From Ceratodon purpureus (lineage: Eukaryota; Streptophyta; Bryopsida; Pseudoditrichales; Ditrichaceae), in the NCBI GenBank assembly GCA_014871385.1, contig CM026431.1, positions 8,727,964 through 8,791,963 of the forward strand: a stretch of DNA of 64,000 bases, given 5' to 3'. Every line of letters starts with the position of its first letter. Positions within the stretch are counted from its first letter, which is position 1. A program made the position numbers and the translations under genes. Below are positions 22,548-33,789 of this stretch, piece after piece. The notes beneath the pieces are model-generated. The model was not told the DNA's origin, ran no database searches, and worked only from the letters and a program-made list of their open reading frames with translations.

Positions 22548-25500
22548 CTACTTCTTCGCCAAGGGGTGACGCAAGATTCCACTCTCTAAGAGAAGCTTGA
22601 CCTCGTTGAAGCTAAAGGTAGGCGCATGGATGAAAAGCTCGGCCTCGGGATCACGGTTGCAGACCTTCAAGAGTATGTAGTAAAGGTGCTTACAATACGT
22701 GAACTGAGTCCTGCCTTTGAACGTAGTCATCGTCTTCTTGAATGCTGGGCAAGTGCAACCAGGGTAAGAACTGATGGTAATCTGGTAACGTGTGATGGTG
22801 GAGCGACGCCCGAATCCAGCCCAATGATGCAACCGTGGCCCGGCTCAGGTATCATGGTGACGGAACGGAGGCGCGCTTTGAGAGACTCGGAGGAGCCCAT
22901 GGATAGTCGCTGCGCCGGATTGGGACGAGTGGCAGTGCGCTTCACCATCTTGCCGTCTCTCTTGCCTGGGTAGCGGTCAGCGTCTGCAGGGACTGGCACC
23001 GAGTTGAGATTTGCAGGGGGCGGGGCACAGGAGAAGAGGCGTCTTGGGGAGACCGGCTTCTTCGGCGGAAGTTGAAAGCCTGCTGCTTCGAGGGCAAGAA
23101 TCTCAGTCAGTTTTAGGTTAGTACCTAGTTTCACTGGCCAGACCTCAGGAATGGAGGGGAATTCCTGGTCCTTTGAGTAGTGCGCTACCCACTTGCGCTT
23201 AGAGCCTTTCACGCAGCGCTCAATATCGTCGGAGCAGAAGAAGAACTCTGTCTTCTCGACTGTGTTCCTGCGATAGTTAGTCCACAGCCCAGTGTAGGTC
23301 GGTGCAGCTGTGCAAAGGGGCCCCCTGACGATTCTCTCAGTGCACTTCTTCTTCGTTTCAGCTCTTTGGGCCCAGCAGCACTTCGCAGAAAGTTTGTGAA
23401 GTCTCGAAATGTGCCATTCCTTCACGTCGACCTTGGTTTCTTCAACCGCGTTGACATGGCGAATGCCGCCCTTGTTCACAGGTGAAGGTAAAGGGGAATC
23501 AACTTCCTGGGCAGGAGGTTGGGTACATTGTACCTCGGTGTCGTGTTCGGAGTCGTCTTCCACAATGACGGGCATCTGCATAGGGCGAGCCCTGACGGCA
23601 CGTCTTGGGCCTCTTGGGCGTGAGAAGTTTGTCTTGTCCGGGCGATGAGACTCCTCGTCAGCTCCGATGGGGACGTCGGCTTTTCGCTTCTGTGAACCGA
23701 AGACTTCCGCTCCAGGCATGATAGGCTGACGGGTGCAGAACTCATCCGCGCCTGGCATATCGAGCATGGGCTTATCAAGCAGTGTAGGATTTCCCCATTT
23801 CATCGCGTTGCGTTCAGCCATCCGGAGCCTGAGTTCCTTCTTGGACGGTCCTGTTCCGCCGACGTCACCTTTGAGGAACTGATAGTAGTTAACAACCTGA
23901 AGAAAAGCCCGAACGAAATCGTCCACGGTAGCAACGTAGAGGTCGTTCCCGTTGTTTCCAGAAGCTTGAAGCCACTTGTTGTGAACTGTTTCGGCGAGGT
24001 TACAGGTGGGCATCTCTGTGAGTTCTTCTTTCGTGAATTTCTGCAGGTTTGACAGTAGGTGCCGTTAGATTCACGGATTAGACTTTTGTAGGTTAGGGCT
24101 AGGAAACCAGTATCAAAAACATCAAAACAGAGTGCAGAGATCGTACCTCGGTCATGAATCCCCCCCACTGGCGGAAGCGGTGGTGCCAGAATGACAGCCA
24201 CTGATCGAGTTTGATGAGCCCGCTCTCGCCAACGACCCCGGTGGATGCCCACCATGCTCGCAACGCGTGGTACAGAGTTTCCGCCTCTGCCATGCTGGTC
24301 GCATTCTTGTACTGAGTGCACATCTTCTTGTGCTGTTCCCAGAGTTCTTCGGGAAAGTGCTTCTGCGTATACGCCACCATGTTCTCAGTCCAGTGGAACA
24401 AGCACGACCTCTCCCGGTCCTCCATTGGGTCCTCTTTGTTGCCATTGCCGTAAAGGATTCGCACTGCATTCCAATTCGCCTGTGCGTTATCCGCCATGAA
24501 CCCCTTGAAGTTCGGCGCTGCAACGCCATTGATCTCCATGACCAGGTTCAGGTTTTTCCAGAAGACGAGCTGGGCGTCCGTGTCCTCGGACTGCATGTCG
24601 CAAGTGGCGATTGTCATCACGCGGCAGTAGGTGGCGTCGTACACATGGCACGCCATCGTCGACCAATTTTTGACGCGTTTGACATGGTCGAACATGATCC
24701 ATGCGTTCTCCAAATCGCCACCAGCTTGCATACGGCTGACCAAGTCGACACCACTTCCCGGCCCGACCTCCGACATCTTGAAGACAAAGACTTTGTCACG
24801 CATCGATCCCTGACCAGGAAACCTATTCTCCTGGACATACGCCCAGAGACTGTTACCACGGAGCTTGGTGATACCGTCCATGATTCCGTACCTTACGAAT
24901 TTTTTGAAGGTGGCAACTTTGTTGCGGATGTTGGGCGACGCCATGTCTTTGCATCGATCCAGAACAGGAACCAGCTCCTCCATCGTCAGTTTCCTCGGTG
25001 GTGCATCCTCGGGCTGTAGAAGGTAGCTCCCGATGAGGAGTTTGCTCGCCTCCAGGACAACGGCGCTCTTCGTTGCTTTGTTGTTCATCTCTACCTGCTC
25101 TTCTATTAAGCTACTAATCTCTACTTTAGAGTCTCTGTAGTCTCCAACTTTCACTGGATGATCATGTGTTCCTATGTGAATACACGCTCTAGTCTGATTC
25201 GGTTTGCCCACAACGTAATAAATCTTAGCCTCGCATGTAGCTACACATGATGGAGGTTCTTTACATACCTTGCACACTAGCGTGGAGTCAGATGGAGGAG
25301 GCTGGTCCATGACAAAAGCTTGCAGGGTACAGCCTTCGAACTCAGTCTCGTTGACCTCGAAGATCTTGGGAACACGCTTGAGAAAGTCACACTCCTGGTT
25401 GCTGCACCGGAGCCATCCGACGCAGGTGGAACTTCGAAAAGAGAGTCCGAAGTCGTTTTTGATGTTTGTTGTGATGGTCTAGGTCCACAAGTGTCCGTCG

Positions 25501-26225
25501 TATCGTTTGTCCATTCCCTGCATAGACTTGGCGGCGAGCTTAGAGGAACCTGCAGCAGCTGGGGGCAACTCAAAAAGAACCGGACCATCAAACTTCGCAG
25601 GCAAGTACTCTACTCTCTCGTGTCTAATAGTGGAATAGTCTATCTTCTTCAAAATGTTTTTGGACCCACGCGTCTTAGCAATCTCTTTAAGGAGCGGAAC
25701 AATGCTAACTGTGACCTGGGACAATGGAGGAGACACATTGGAAGGAGGAGCATCTGCGTGGACCTTAGGCACCAACTTGACGGGACTGACTTCGTCATCA
25801 GAAGAGAGAGATATGACGGTCGGAGGAGGTTTCTCTACATCTGAAGTCTCGGTACCAGGCTCGACCTTGACTTTGACATCACGAGGTAAGGGAGTCTGAA
25901 TTGTGCAAGTAGAAGAGCGACGGGGGGTGAGGATCTCAGTGGATGCAGCCATAAGAGAATCAGGAAGACCATAGACTCTATAGGATCCAGGGAAGAGTCT
26001 CCACTGCAACATATTGTTCTCATCTCTCAGTGAAGGTTGCCCGAGGGTGTGGGTAACCTCCGCAGTAACGTCATCAAAGATCTCCTCCTCTATACTGATG
26101 GAATCCTCACGGAAATGGAATCTGAGACTCAGGCGAAGAGAGGAAACTGTAGCTAGACCATCGTCATCAACGCGAAACCTAAGGGGGATGCCCATGCCTT
26201 GGGCGTACAGACAGACCATCCCCAT
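22548..26225 (-). pseudogene. MULE transposase with SWIM zinc finger (MULE-1 copy), stop and frameshift
   Basis: Read leftward from the ATG at 26,225 (MGMVCLYAQGMG). The N-terminal region has a SUMO-interaction-like TVISLSSDDE. A Cys/His zinc-binding region follows (CVGWLRCSNQECDF, CKVCKEPPSC, GTHDHPV), of WRKY-GCM1 style. The MULE core includes FKGFMADNAQANWN and RSCLFHWTENM. A 106-bp intron (24,041-24,146) joins GGFMTE to KFTKEELTEMPTCNLAETVH. Near the C-terminus lies a SWIM finger, CTCPAF...YCKHLYYILLKV. The length is about 1,190 residues. Two defects are visible: an in-frame TAG at 25,479-25,481, just before the zinc-binding region, and a frame change near 22,800-22,815, just before the SWIM finger. 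I found no GT-AG intron that removes either. The same defects occur in MULE-2. Readthrough or frameshifting cannot be excluded. Confidence 0.8.
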
Positions 26226-26862
26226 ATTCGCAGGCAACTCAGAGATACTACAGGAAGAAGGGAGAAGAGGGAGTTTACTAGCGAAGCAGTATCGTGAGAG
26301 CAAAGTGAGAGGAATGATGCATCGCTGTTGATCTTTTTATTCAAGGTGGAATGTCCATGTCAACAGTTGGGGATTGATTCTGTCTGTTACGTAACGAATG
26401 TATGATTAAAGAGAGACGGCGCTAACTAATTACAGTGCCACTTTATGCAGGTCTAAGTATATGAGGTAAGGTTTATTTAACTCTACTTTAAGATTTGAAT
26501 CGTGGAGCCGATTCTATTTGTCATGAAGTATTATAAGAAAAGAATGAGCCGTCAATTCAAAACTACATTTAAATCAATGAATATAAAAAAGAGCATGATT
26601 GAAGTGCTTGATTCAGATCCTTCAATTTATAGTGCACTTAGATATATTCCTTAAAATCAGAGGTTGATATTTTAAACCTAGCTTCAATTATAGAATTGTT
26701 TATATTACTCTTAATTTAAAGTGGACAGACAATGTGTCAGTGGTTGAGATTGTATATGAACTTAGGGTTCTAGGAAAATAGTTGTAGGTGAGAGGTATTT
26801 AAGCTAGCAGGAAGTTCTCATGAAAGTCTTTTTGTGAGAGAGTCCTTCCTTTGGTTAGACAC
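26226..26862. promoter_or_regulatory. Divergent intergenic region of MULE-1
   Basis: This AT-rich spacer separates the leftward transposase gene from the rightward cargo gene, so promoters for both must lie here. A TATA-like TATTTAAG is at 26,796-26,803, about 60 bp before the rightward start codon. The spacer differs greatly from the MULE-2 one, unlike the adjoining transposase. Confidence 0.5.
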
Positions 26863-29520
26863 ATGAAGCAGAGTGGAGGGCCATCTCCCTCCACTTATGT
26901 TACTCCTAAACAGAGAAGGAAACCTGGCCGCACGGATTTTACGAATAGAAGAGCTAGAAAGAGGAGAGCATCACGTAAGAAGGTAGATTTTAATAGTGAC
27001 CATTTGAGTGCACCCGTAAAAGGGAGAGGGGGTGGTCTGCCTGTAGCTTTGAAGTTTTCTAGCCTTCGCAAACTCATTCTAGACTGTATAGTAGAGGAGG
27101 AAGAAGAATTATTAGAGAATACAGTCGTCGAGAATCACGAGCAGGAACAGGAGGTACTTTTAAGTAGAGGAGAACGTGAGGACATGACGGAAGAATTAGT
27201 CTTTAATTGTAGTCAAAAAGTAGAGTCTCCGTAACCGTCGATTTCATTCAACGAGTTTTCGACAGGGGAGCCTGATTCTCAATCAGATAAGGTAAGTATT
27301 TCTAATCCGTCGAGAACCAAGCTATTGTGAATTATGAATTATAGACTATATTAGGGAAACGCTATTCATTAACTAGTTTGATTGAAGAGAGTGAGGTTTG
27401 CTCTAAGTCTCAGTGAGAGGGGCCGCGGCACTTGACACAGTCGAAGCATATGTCTCAAAGAGAGGGGCCGCGCCATCCATCCATGGATTCAAATGTAAGC
27501 TATTTTTATACAGAGCACAATGTGGATGAGAGGGGTCGGGGATCGGGTTGGAGAGTGCATTGAACTGGAGCATCTCCGAGTCGAAGCGAGGAGAGCCAGG
27601 CAAGAAATCTTAGAAGCAGGAGAAGGAGGGAAAATCATGGCTGCGCAGATAGAGCTGAATCTCGGAGGTCGCGGCGATGGTGATGATGAGCAGATTGCCC
27701 CTGCCGCGCAAGTCGGCGACATTGATGGGAGAGTAGAGCTTGAGGACCAGCTCGAAGTTGAGCAAGCGGACCAGGTCGACGGCCAACTCGAGGACCTGCA
27801 CGACGACGACGAAGACGACGAGGTAGGCGAGCTTTGCTGTTTGGTTAAACTACTTGTTCAAGGCTTGTTGGGAGTTCGTGGGGAAATGTTGTGAGATTGC
27901 AGGGTGCTTGGGTGAGTGGATATTGTGAGTCTGCTTGCTGGGTGCTTGGGTTTGATGGGTTTGCTTGGGGATTCGAAGCTTCTTGCGTTTAGCTTAAGTA
28001 TTGGTGATTCGCGGCTGTTGAGTGATGGGAAGATTCGAGGATTAGAAAGTTGCGGATTGGGGGTTCTTTATGTTGGGGGTTCGGGTCCCGTGGTTGCCGG
28101 GTTGTGTGGGGAAGTTGGATTCTGGAAATACTTGTCTTTGATGAAGATTCGCAACTTGAGGATTTGAAAATCGGATTTCGGAACTTCTTTGGTCTGTGAT
28201 GTGTGTTGAGGCGTGTGTGTTGGGGATTGTGTTGGACAATGGGGATTGAGACTTGAATCTTGAGGCCCACTTATGCTGCTTGCTCAGGGTGAATATTGGA
28301 TTCGGGTTTGCTGTGCGGAACTCGGATTCATTTGAGTGCTCGGATTCAAGTTGGGAGTTCGGGTAGCTGGGGAGTGTGGGGAAACTCATGAGTGATTTAA
28401 TAGTCGATACTGAACCAGGCCGAGAAGGCTCTAAGCCTTCAATGAGGCTCACATTATTATTTTTTTAATTTAATCCAATTCGAATGAGTCGGCACCGTGT
28501 CTGCTTTCGGAGCAGACACGAGTGCCGCGGCCTCATTCAATTTTGTTTATTTTATTTTTTTGCTTTTTAACTTATTTATTTTGGTTGGATTCAAGTTGGG
28601 AGTTTGGGTAGCTGGGGAATGTGGGGAAACTCATGAGTGATTTAATAGTCGATACTGAACCAGGCCGAGAAGGCTCTAAGCCTTCAATGAGGCTCACATT
28701 ATTATTTTTTTAATTTAATCCAATTCGAATGAGTCGGCACCGTGTCTGCTTTCGGAGCAGACACGAGTGCCGCGGCCTCATTCAATTTTGTTTATTTTTA
28801 TTTTTTTGCTTTTTAACTTCTTTATTTTGCTCGCGGGAGAGAATGATTTTAATTAATGACATCAGTGGATTTTCTATGACGTATAGGATACTTCACAGCA
28901 GAGCATGGGGACCGAGAGTGAAAGCAAGGGACCTGAGGAGACTGAGGTATAGTTTTTGATGTTATATTTGTTGGATACGCATGTTCTTCATTTCTGAAAT
29001 AATTGAAGTTGAGCTTCTTAAAGTTCTTTCAAATGATTTGAAAACTCTAACTTCCTCATGTGCCTTGTACTTGCAGGTAGGCTCTGATGCTCCGGACATG
29101 TCTGTCAATTCTCCAATCTCTGTAATCAACCTTTCAGACCTGTCAGACCCAGAGGATGAGCGTCTCTGTACCTGTGATTTAGCCATTCCTTTAGGTGTAG
29201 ACACTGAACTTTTTGAGGTCCAGTCACCCCAGTACATGCCTACTTCGCCTGTTTATGAGCCCACCTCTCCTGTGTACATGCCCACCTCTCCAGTGTACAT
29301 GCCCACCTCTCCACGTCTTGGCACACCGCCGTCTTCGCCTAATCCCCCAGTTTCACCTTTGGTGTTGAGGAGGCCAGCCCATGTAGTGTTTGCCCTTCTG
29401 GCAATACTGCCCAGCGCTTGCCGTCAGACCAGGCGATTTTGGAGGAGGCGCCATCATTGGAATAGTAGAGAGGCTAGACAGTACTATGGAAGAGCTCCTC
29501 GTAGAGTGGCACGGCCTTGA
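26863..29520 (+). pseudogene. MULE-1 cargo gene 5' exons plus CTD-heptad terminal exon (gene A)
   Basis: Exon 1 (26,863-27,291, donor AAG|GTAAGT) encodes a basic protein start, KRRASRKKVDFN, and an acidic second half. Exon 2 (27,514-27,822, donor GAG|GTAGGC) has EARRARQEILEAGEGG and a terminal Asp/Glu run. The terminal exon (29,077-29,520, acceptor TTGCAG) encodes SPISVINLSDLSDPEDE, a SUMO-interaction-like motif, then heptads YMPTSPV-YEPTSPV-YMPTSPV-YMPTSP, and a basic aromatic tail ending at TGA. The heptads match RNA polymerase II CTD (YSPTSPS) at Y1, P3, T4, S5 and P6. Exon 1 carries a TAA at 27,232-27,234 where MULE-2 has CAA, so this copy is broken. I do not find the 60-nt third exon of MULE-2. 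Confidence 0.6.
28344..28833. repeat. 245-bp tandem duplication containing a long palindrome
   Basis: Two adjacent copies (28,344-28,588 and 28,589-28,833) are almost identical. Each contains a 10-bp perfect stem, CGTGTCTGCT/AGCAGACACG, around a TTCGG loop (first copy 28,496-28,520). Imperfect pairing extends outwards through GGCAC and GAATGAG. It lies in the intron before the CTD-like exon of MULE-1 and is absent from MULE-2. Confidence 0.85.
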
Positions 29521-29659
29521 TTCTTGGTGCTATAGATGAAATTTGAGATGTTTTTTTTTACTCTTTCATTTATGAGAAAATCTTTATGTGATTGGTAAAT
29601 TCCATTTCTCAGTATCTACATTGTTGTGTTTGATTGTTCATTTCCATTGCTTACGGCAG

Positions 29660-32600
29660 GTACCCGAGTTGACGCAAACACAGGACGTGTTGCCATCATC
29701 ATCAAAGCCTTTGGACTTGAAAGACGCTGTTGAAGGGGAACTGCTTCATCGAACACATCATAAAGTTGACTCGATCAACGTCATCAATGCCGTTCGTATT
29801 CAGCCCTTGAGGAAGTCTCGCCTGCTGGTCCCATTGTGTAGAATGGTCGCAATGGCAAAAGTCAGACCGGTTGGCGAAATGGGCGTGCAACATCTGGAGA
29901 GGGAGTTCGTGAAGGGCTACAGAGATGGGGACCGCGTGATGTACATTTCCATGTTCAACACTGAAGAGATGTCAATGGATGTCACGGAGGAAGTGAAGGC
30001 AAAGTGGAGCCCGTGCTGGCGCAGGGCTAACGAAGCCTTCGAAGCCGACCTCCAAGGTGACGATGACCTCATTCAATTCAGTGGCAAAATGTTTTTTGTA
30101 TGGGAAGGTAACCATCGCCTTTCAGCTTGGTTACGGCACATCAACAAGCATCATGCCGACGACCCAGCTTGGCACATCTCCGTGCATTGCATCATATTGG
30201 ACCCCCGCGGCCAAGTGGGCAATCTTCTCCATGCCATGCACGACATCAACTGGTAAGAATTTTGGTGGAACAATTTTTCAATTTTGATTTCGGATCATCC
30301 TTCTATTATGATGTGTTTTCTAAACTGTTTATTTTGTCCACAGGTCTACTGAGAATGACCATGTGAAGAGTAATCTTCCAGCGAAGTTATTCCGCATCCG
30401 CTCTTTCGGTGTCATGAAGTTAGAAGAATTCAAAGATCTTCTAAGCCCCGAAGAGTTTGAAATCTGTGTGCAGAATAAACACGCAAAGGACCGATGGTTC
30501 ACCTTGACAACAAAGGTTTTCATTGCGTTCCTATACCGAGTAAGAATTTATACCATGACTCAGCAAGTACATTCGTCTGATCCATATACTTTAAGTAATG
30601 CATTTCAAGTGGTTTGTACATTGATTTTAATATAATGTATCTCCATGTACAGAGAGAGATTGCAGTCGCCTCGGATCAGGCCGCAAGAGCCTACAAGGAG
30701 AACACGCCAATAGACGATCAATCTGGATCTGGAGTGTGGGATGCGATGACGACAGCGTCAAACAACTACATCGAGGCCGTCAAGAAGAAGGACTTCACCA
30801 AGTACTTGGCCATTGCGAATCCCAAAAATGGTGACGACTTCCTTGCCGAGGTGAATCCTTAATCACTTCATCTTAAGCTATTTTATTCTTATCTCCTATG
30901 TTTTCTTGATTTCATAATGCTAACAGTTCTGTTCTAAATGCAGATTAACCGCCACTTCAGCGATCTCAACAAACCTGAGATGACATTGGACAAGCTGCAG
31001 AAGATTGTGCCGGCGGCAGTGGAACCCAAGTACAAAGCTCGTTGGTTGAGGTGGTGGAACTCCTCTCCGACTTCAAGGCAGTCTTATAGGTTCCCACCAC
31101 CGGAGTTCAAGGAAGCTGACCTCGACCGTTGGCTAAACAGGGCTTCATTCTGGGCAGGGGTATGCTCCCTTATTTCCAGAACTGATAATGTCTTTGTCAT
31201 TCTATCACTTTGATTGTCGTAGACTAATTTTGCTGACTGTCTCTTGTAGTTGGAAGAAGCGGTCATCCATGAGTTCGAGGACCTGTGTAAGGCGGAGGAG
31301 CTGGACATCAATTGGAATGCCTCCCCTGATGTTCAGCGACCAGGCGATTACGTGGAGAGCTGGCGTATTCTGCTTTGGGACAGAGCATTCCCGGCATTCC
31401 TTGGATCCAAGGCGAAGAAGACTTTTGATAAGAAGTCGATTTTCACGAAATTCCCTGGAACGGCCGATGTTGTCAAGCGAGTCATCTACCGGTATGAATC
31501 TTTACTCAAACATGTGTGCATTTTGAATCCTGCATTTCGTCTCTCCCACATACTAAGTATTTTAAAATTGGCCCACATTAGGTACTTCAAGAGAGAGCTT
31601 CTTCCCAAAGGAGCCGTCACTGTCCACCAACTCCCGAAGTACTTTCCTTTATGGATCCAGAGAGGCACGGACGAGTGTATCTACTCTGCTCAGCAATTGA
31701 AGAGGTACAAAGCTCCCCACTTGGAGGCAGGATGTTGGTATCTAGATTGCCTCCGTGGTTTTACAGTCGATTCTGAGGCCGATGTCAAATCATCACTTGA
31801 TCTTCGAGCGCCAGTAATCGGAGACTCCAACGACGGTTCTGAAGAAGACGAAGAACATCAAAGTCAATCATCTGCACCTCAACCAAAGAAAGGGAGAGCT
31901 CGGCGACTGCGAACACTGGGTTCGAAGTCACAGACCTCACAAGATACTGGGGCTGAGTCTTCCTCACCAGGGAAGGAGACGGGCAACGCTTCTCCAACTG
32001 TAGACGTCCCAATGCCAACGTCGACCACAGCGACTGCGCCTTCATCCATTGGTGCTTCTGCGATCACGCGAAGTCTCATTGAGCAGAGGAAGGCCAAACT
32101 ATATCCTCAACCAACTTCTTCCGCTGGAGCTTCGATTTCCACACATGTTTCCGTCTTCAACTCATCTGTGGATTCCATGTTACGGCGAAATAGGAGACAG
32201 GAGAGAAAAGGTGGCGACCCGGATTGGATCAAGACTCAAGACTTCATTCGCAAGGTTTGTTCCTATATTTCGACATTTAATGGATTCTGCCACCTCTACT
32301 CGCTATGTAGTTACTAACTCTCCTTTCTTGTTTCCTCAAGTTTGGAGCAGGCCGCGAAAACGAAGTTCCGGACCGGTGCAAACAAGAGAACCATCTGGGA
32401 GTCGACTTGATCATTGCCGACATCCCTGAGAATCTTCCCGTCCCATCCGTTTCCGTTCCCCCCACGAGTATTCCGCCTTGGAACTCTCGCTACAAGGATT
32501 ATTTGTACGACATCTTCCGTTTTGCAGATGATTTCCTGCAGAAAGATGGTGCCATCTGCCTCATCTACAACACTGATCAGAAGCTGGCTAAGGATATCGA

Positions 32601-33657
32601 CGAAGAAGCTGCTGGTGGTGACTACGTGCTCTTCAAGGACTGGTGGGGCGTCAATGTTCTCGGCCTCACTTCTCCTACGAACCCCGAGAACTTGGTACTT
32701 TTCCTAAACATACCCTTCTTTTTACTTACTGATAACCCTTCCGCTTAATTTTACTCACTAGTTCTGCTTAACTGCAGACTATGCGGTTCTGGATTCGCGT
32801 CTACGTTCGTACTGGCAGTACTTTCTCCTTCCAGACGAAGAAGGAAGACCTGATACATGGGCTCCTCAACATTACCAAGAGTGATGCCATTTTCAACTTC
32901 ACCGATGCCGAATCTCAAATCATGAATGGGGAGGTGCCGTGGAGAGGCCCAAGGGAGAAATCCCCTGAGATGATGCAGAGCATCATTGAGGAGCTGTCCA
33001 AGCCCGGCGACATAGTCCTTGACTGGAATGCTGGGACAGGTAACTCTTCTTACATATCTCTGCTTCATTTTTCCTCTCGTTTTTTCCAAAGTTTCTCATT
33101 TCTTTGTTTCTCTTCGAGTTTCAGGGGCCTCCATCAAGGCCGCCCAGGCTGTTGGTCGTCACATTCTCGCTTTTGAGGAGGACGAAGCCATATTCAACGC
33201 CCTTCTCAAACCATCAGCCATGGGTCCTCCTAAACATCCAAGGCCGGCAGCAGCAGGCGAAGCGCCTCCTAAGAGAGCAAGACCTGACAAGTGGTGTAAG
33301 TCTTCTATTCTTTGTTCAAATTATCCAATCATTACTTCTCTTTCCAGCTCTACGTACTCTATCTAACCACAATCGGTTCTCTATTGCAGAGTAGTTTCAG
33401 CAACATCGCCACGTGGGCCAAGAGCAGTGTCCACTCCATCGTGGCGTCTTCATTCCAGCCCGATTCAGCCTTTCATACTTCCGGACTACGCAGAGGACTT
33501 AGCACAGGCGTTTCAATCTGGAGCCCTAACATATGTTCCTAGTCGGCCAACTACTTTTGATCCCAGGGCCCTTCTATTCGTCGATGACGAGGCGGTAGAA
33601 GGAGATTCAGAGTCATCTAGTTCTGAGAGTGGAAGTAGCGATGGTAGCATTTTCTGA
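29660..33657 (+). CDS. ParB-like domain fused to DNA N6/N4-methyltransferase-like domain (MULE-1)
   Basis: Ten exons, all GT-AG: 29,660-30,252; 30,344-30,539; 30,653-30,850; 30,944-31,159; 31,250-31,491; 31,582-32,254; 32,341-32,694; 32,778-33,039; 33,125-33,295; 33,392-33,657. They join in one frame of 1,056 codons. The first exon has the ParB/sulfiredoxin-fold signature VWEGNHRLSAW. The middle has a Ser/Thr/Pro-rich linker. The C-terminal 250 residues read like a beta-class methyltransferase: a motif IV position GVDLIIADIPEN (DPPY replaced by DIPE), then REKSPEMM...KPGDIVLDWNAGTG and GRHILAFEED (motifs X, I, II). The last exon has an acidic Ser-rich tail. ParB plus adenine methylase is a known prokaryotic and phage combination. 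With the catalytic motif altered, this could bind DNA or SAM without methylating. The 5' end is probably supplied by the gene A exons. Confidence 0.75.
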
Positions 33658-33789
33658 GTTTGAAGGAGGCTTCGGTCTTTCATTGTTTTCATTGGATTTG
33701 ATTTGATTTAATTGGAGTTCATTGCGTAATCCTTCGTCTACTCTACTACCCTGAATCTATACTTGTTACGATTCTCATTTCCAAATCGT

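Noticed and set aside
24267-25019. 250-codon plus-strand ORF (repeated at 46,357-47,109)
   Set aside because: It is antisense to the best conserved part of the transposase gene. It exists in both MULEs only because that tract is identical, and shows no domain of its own.
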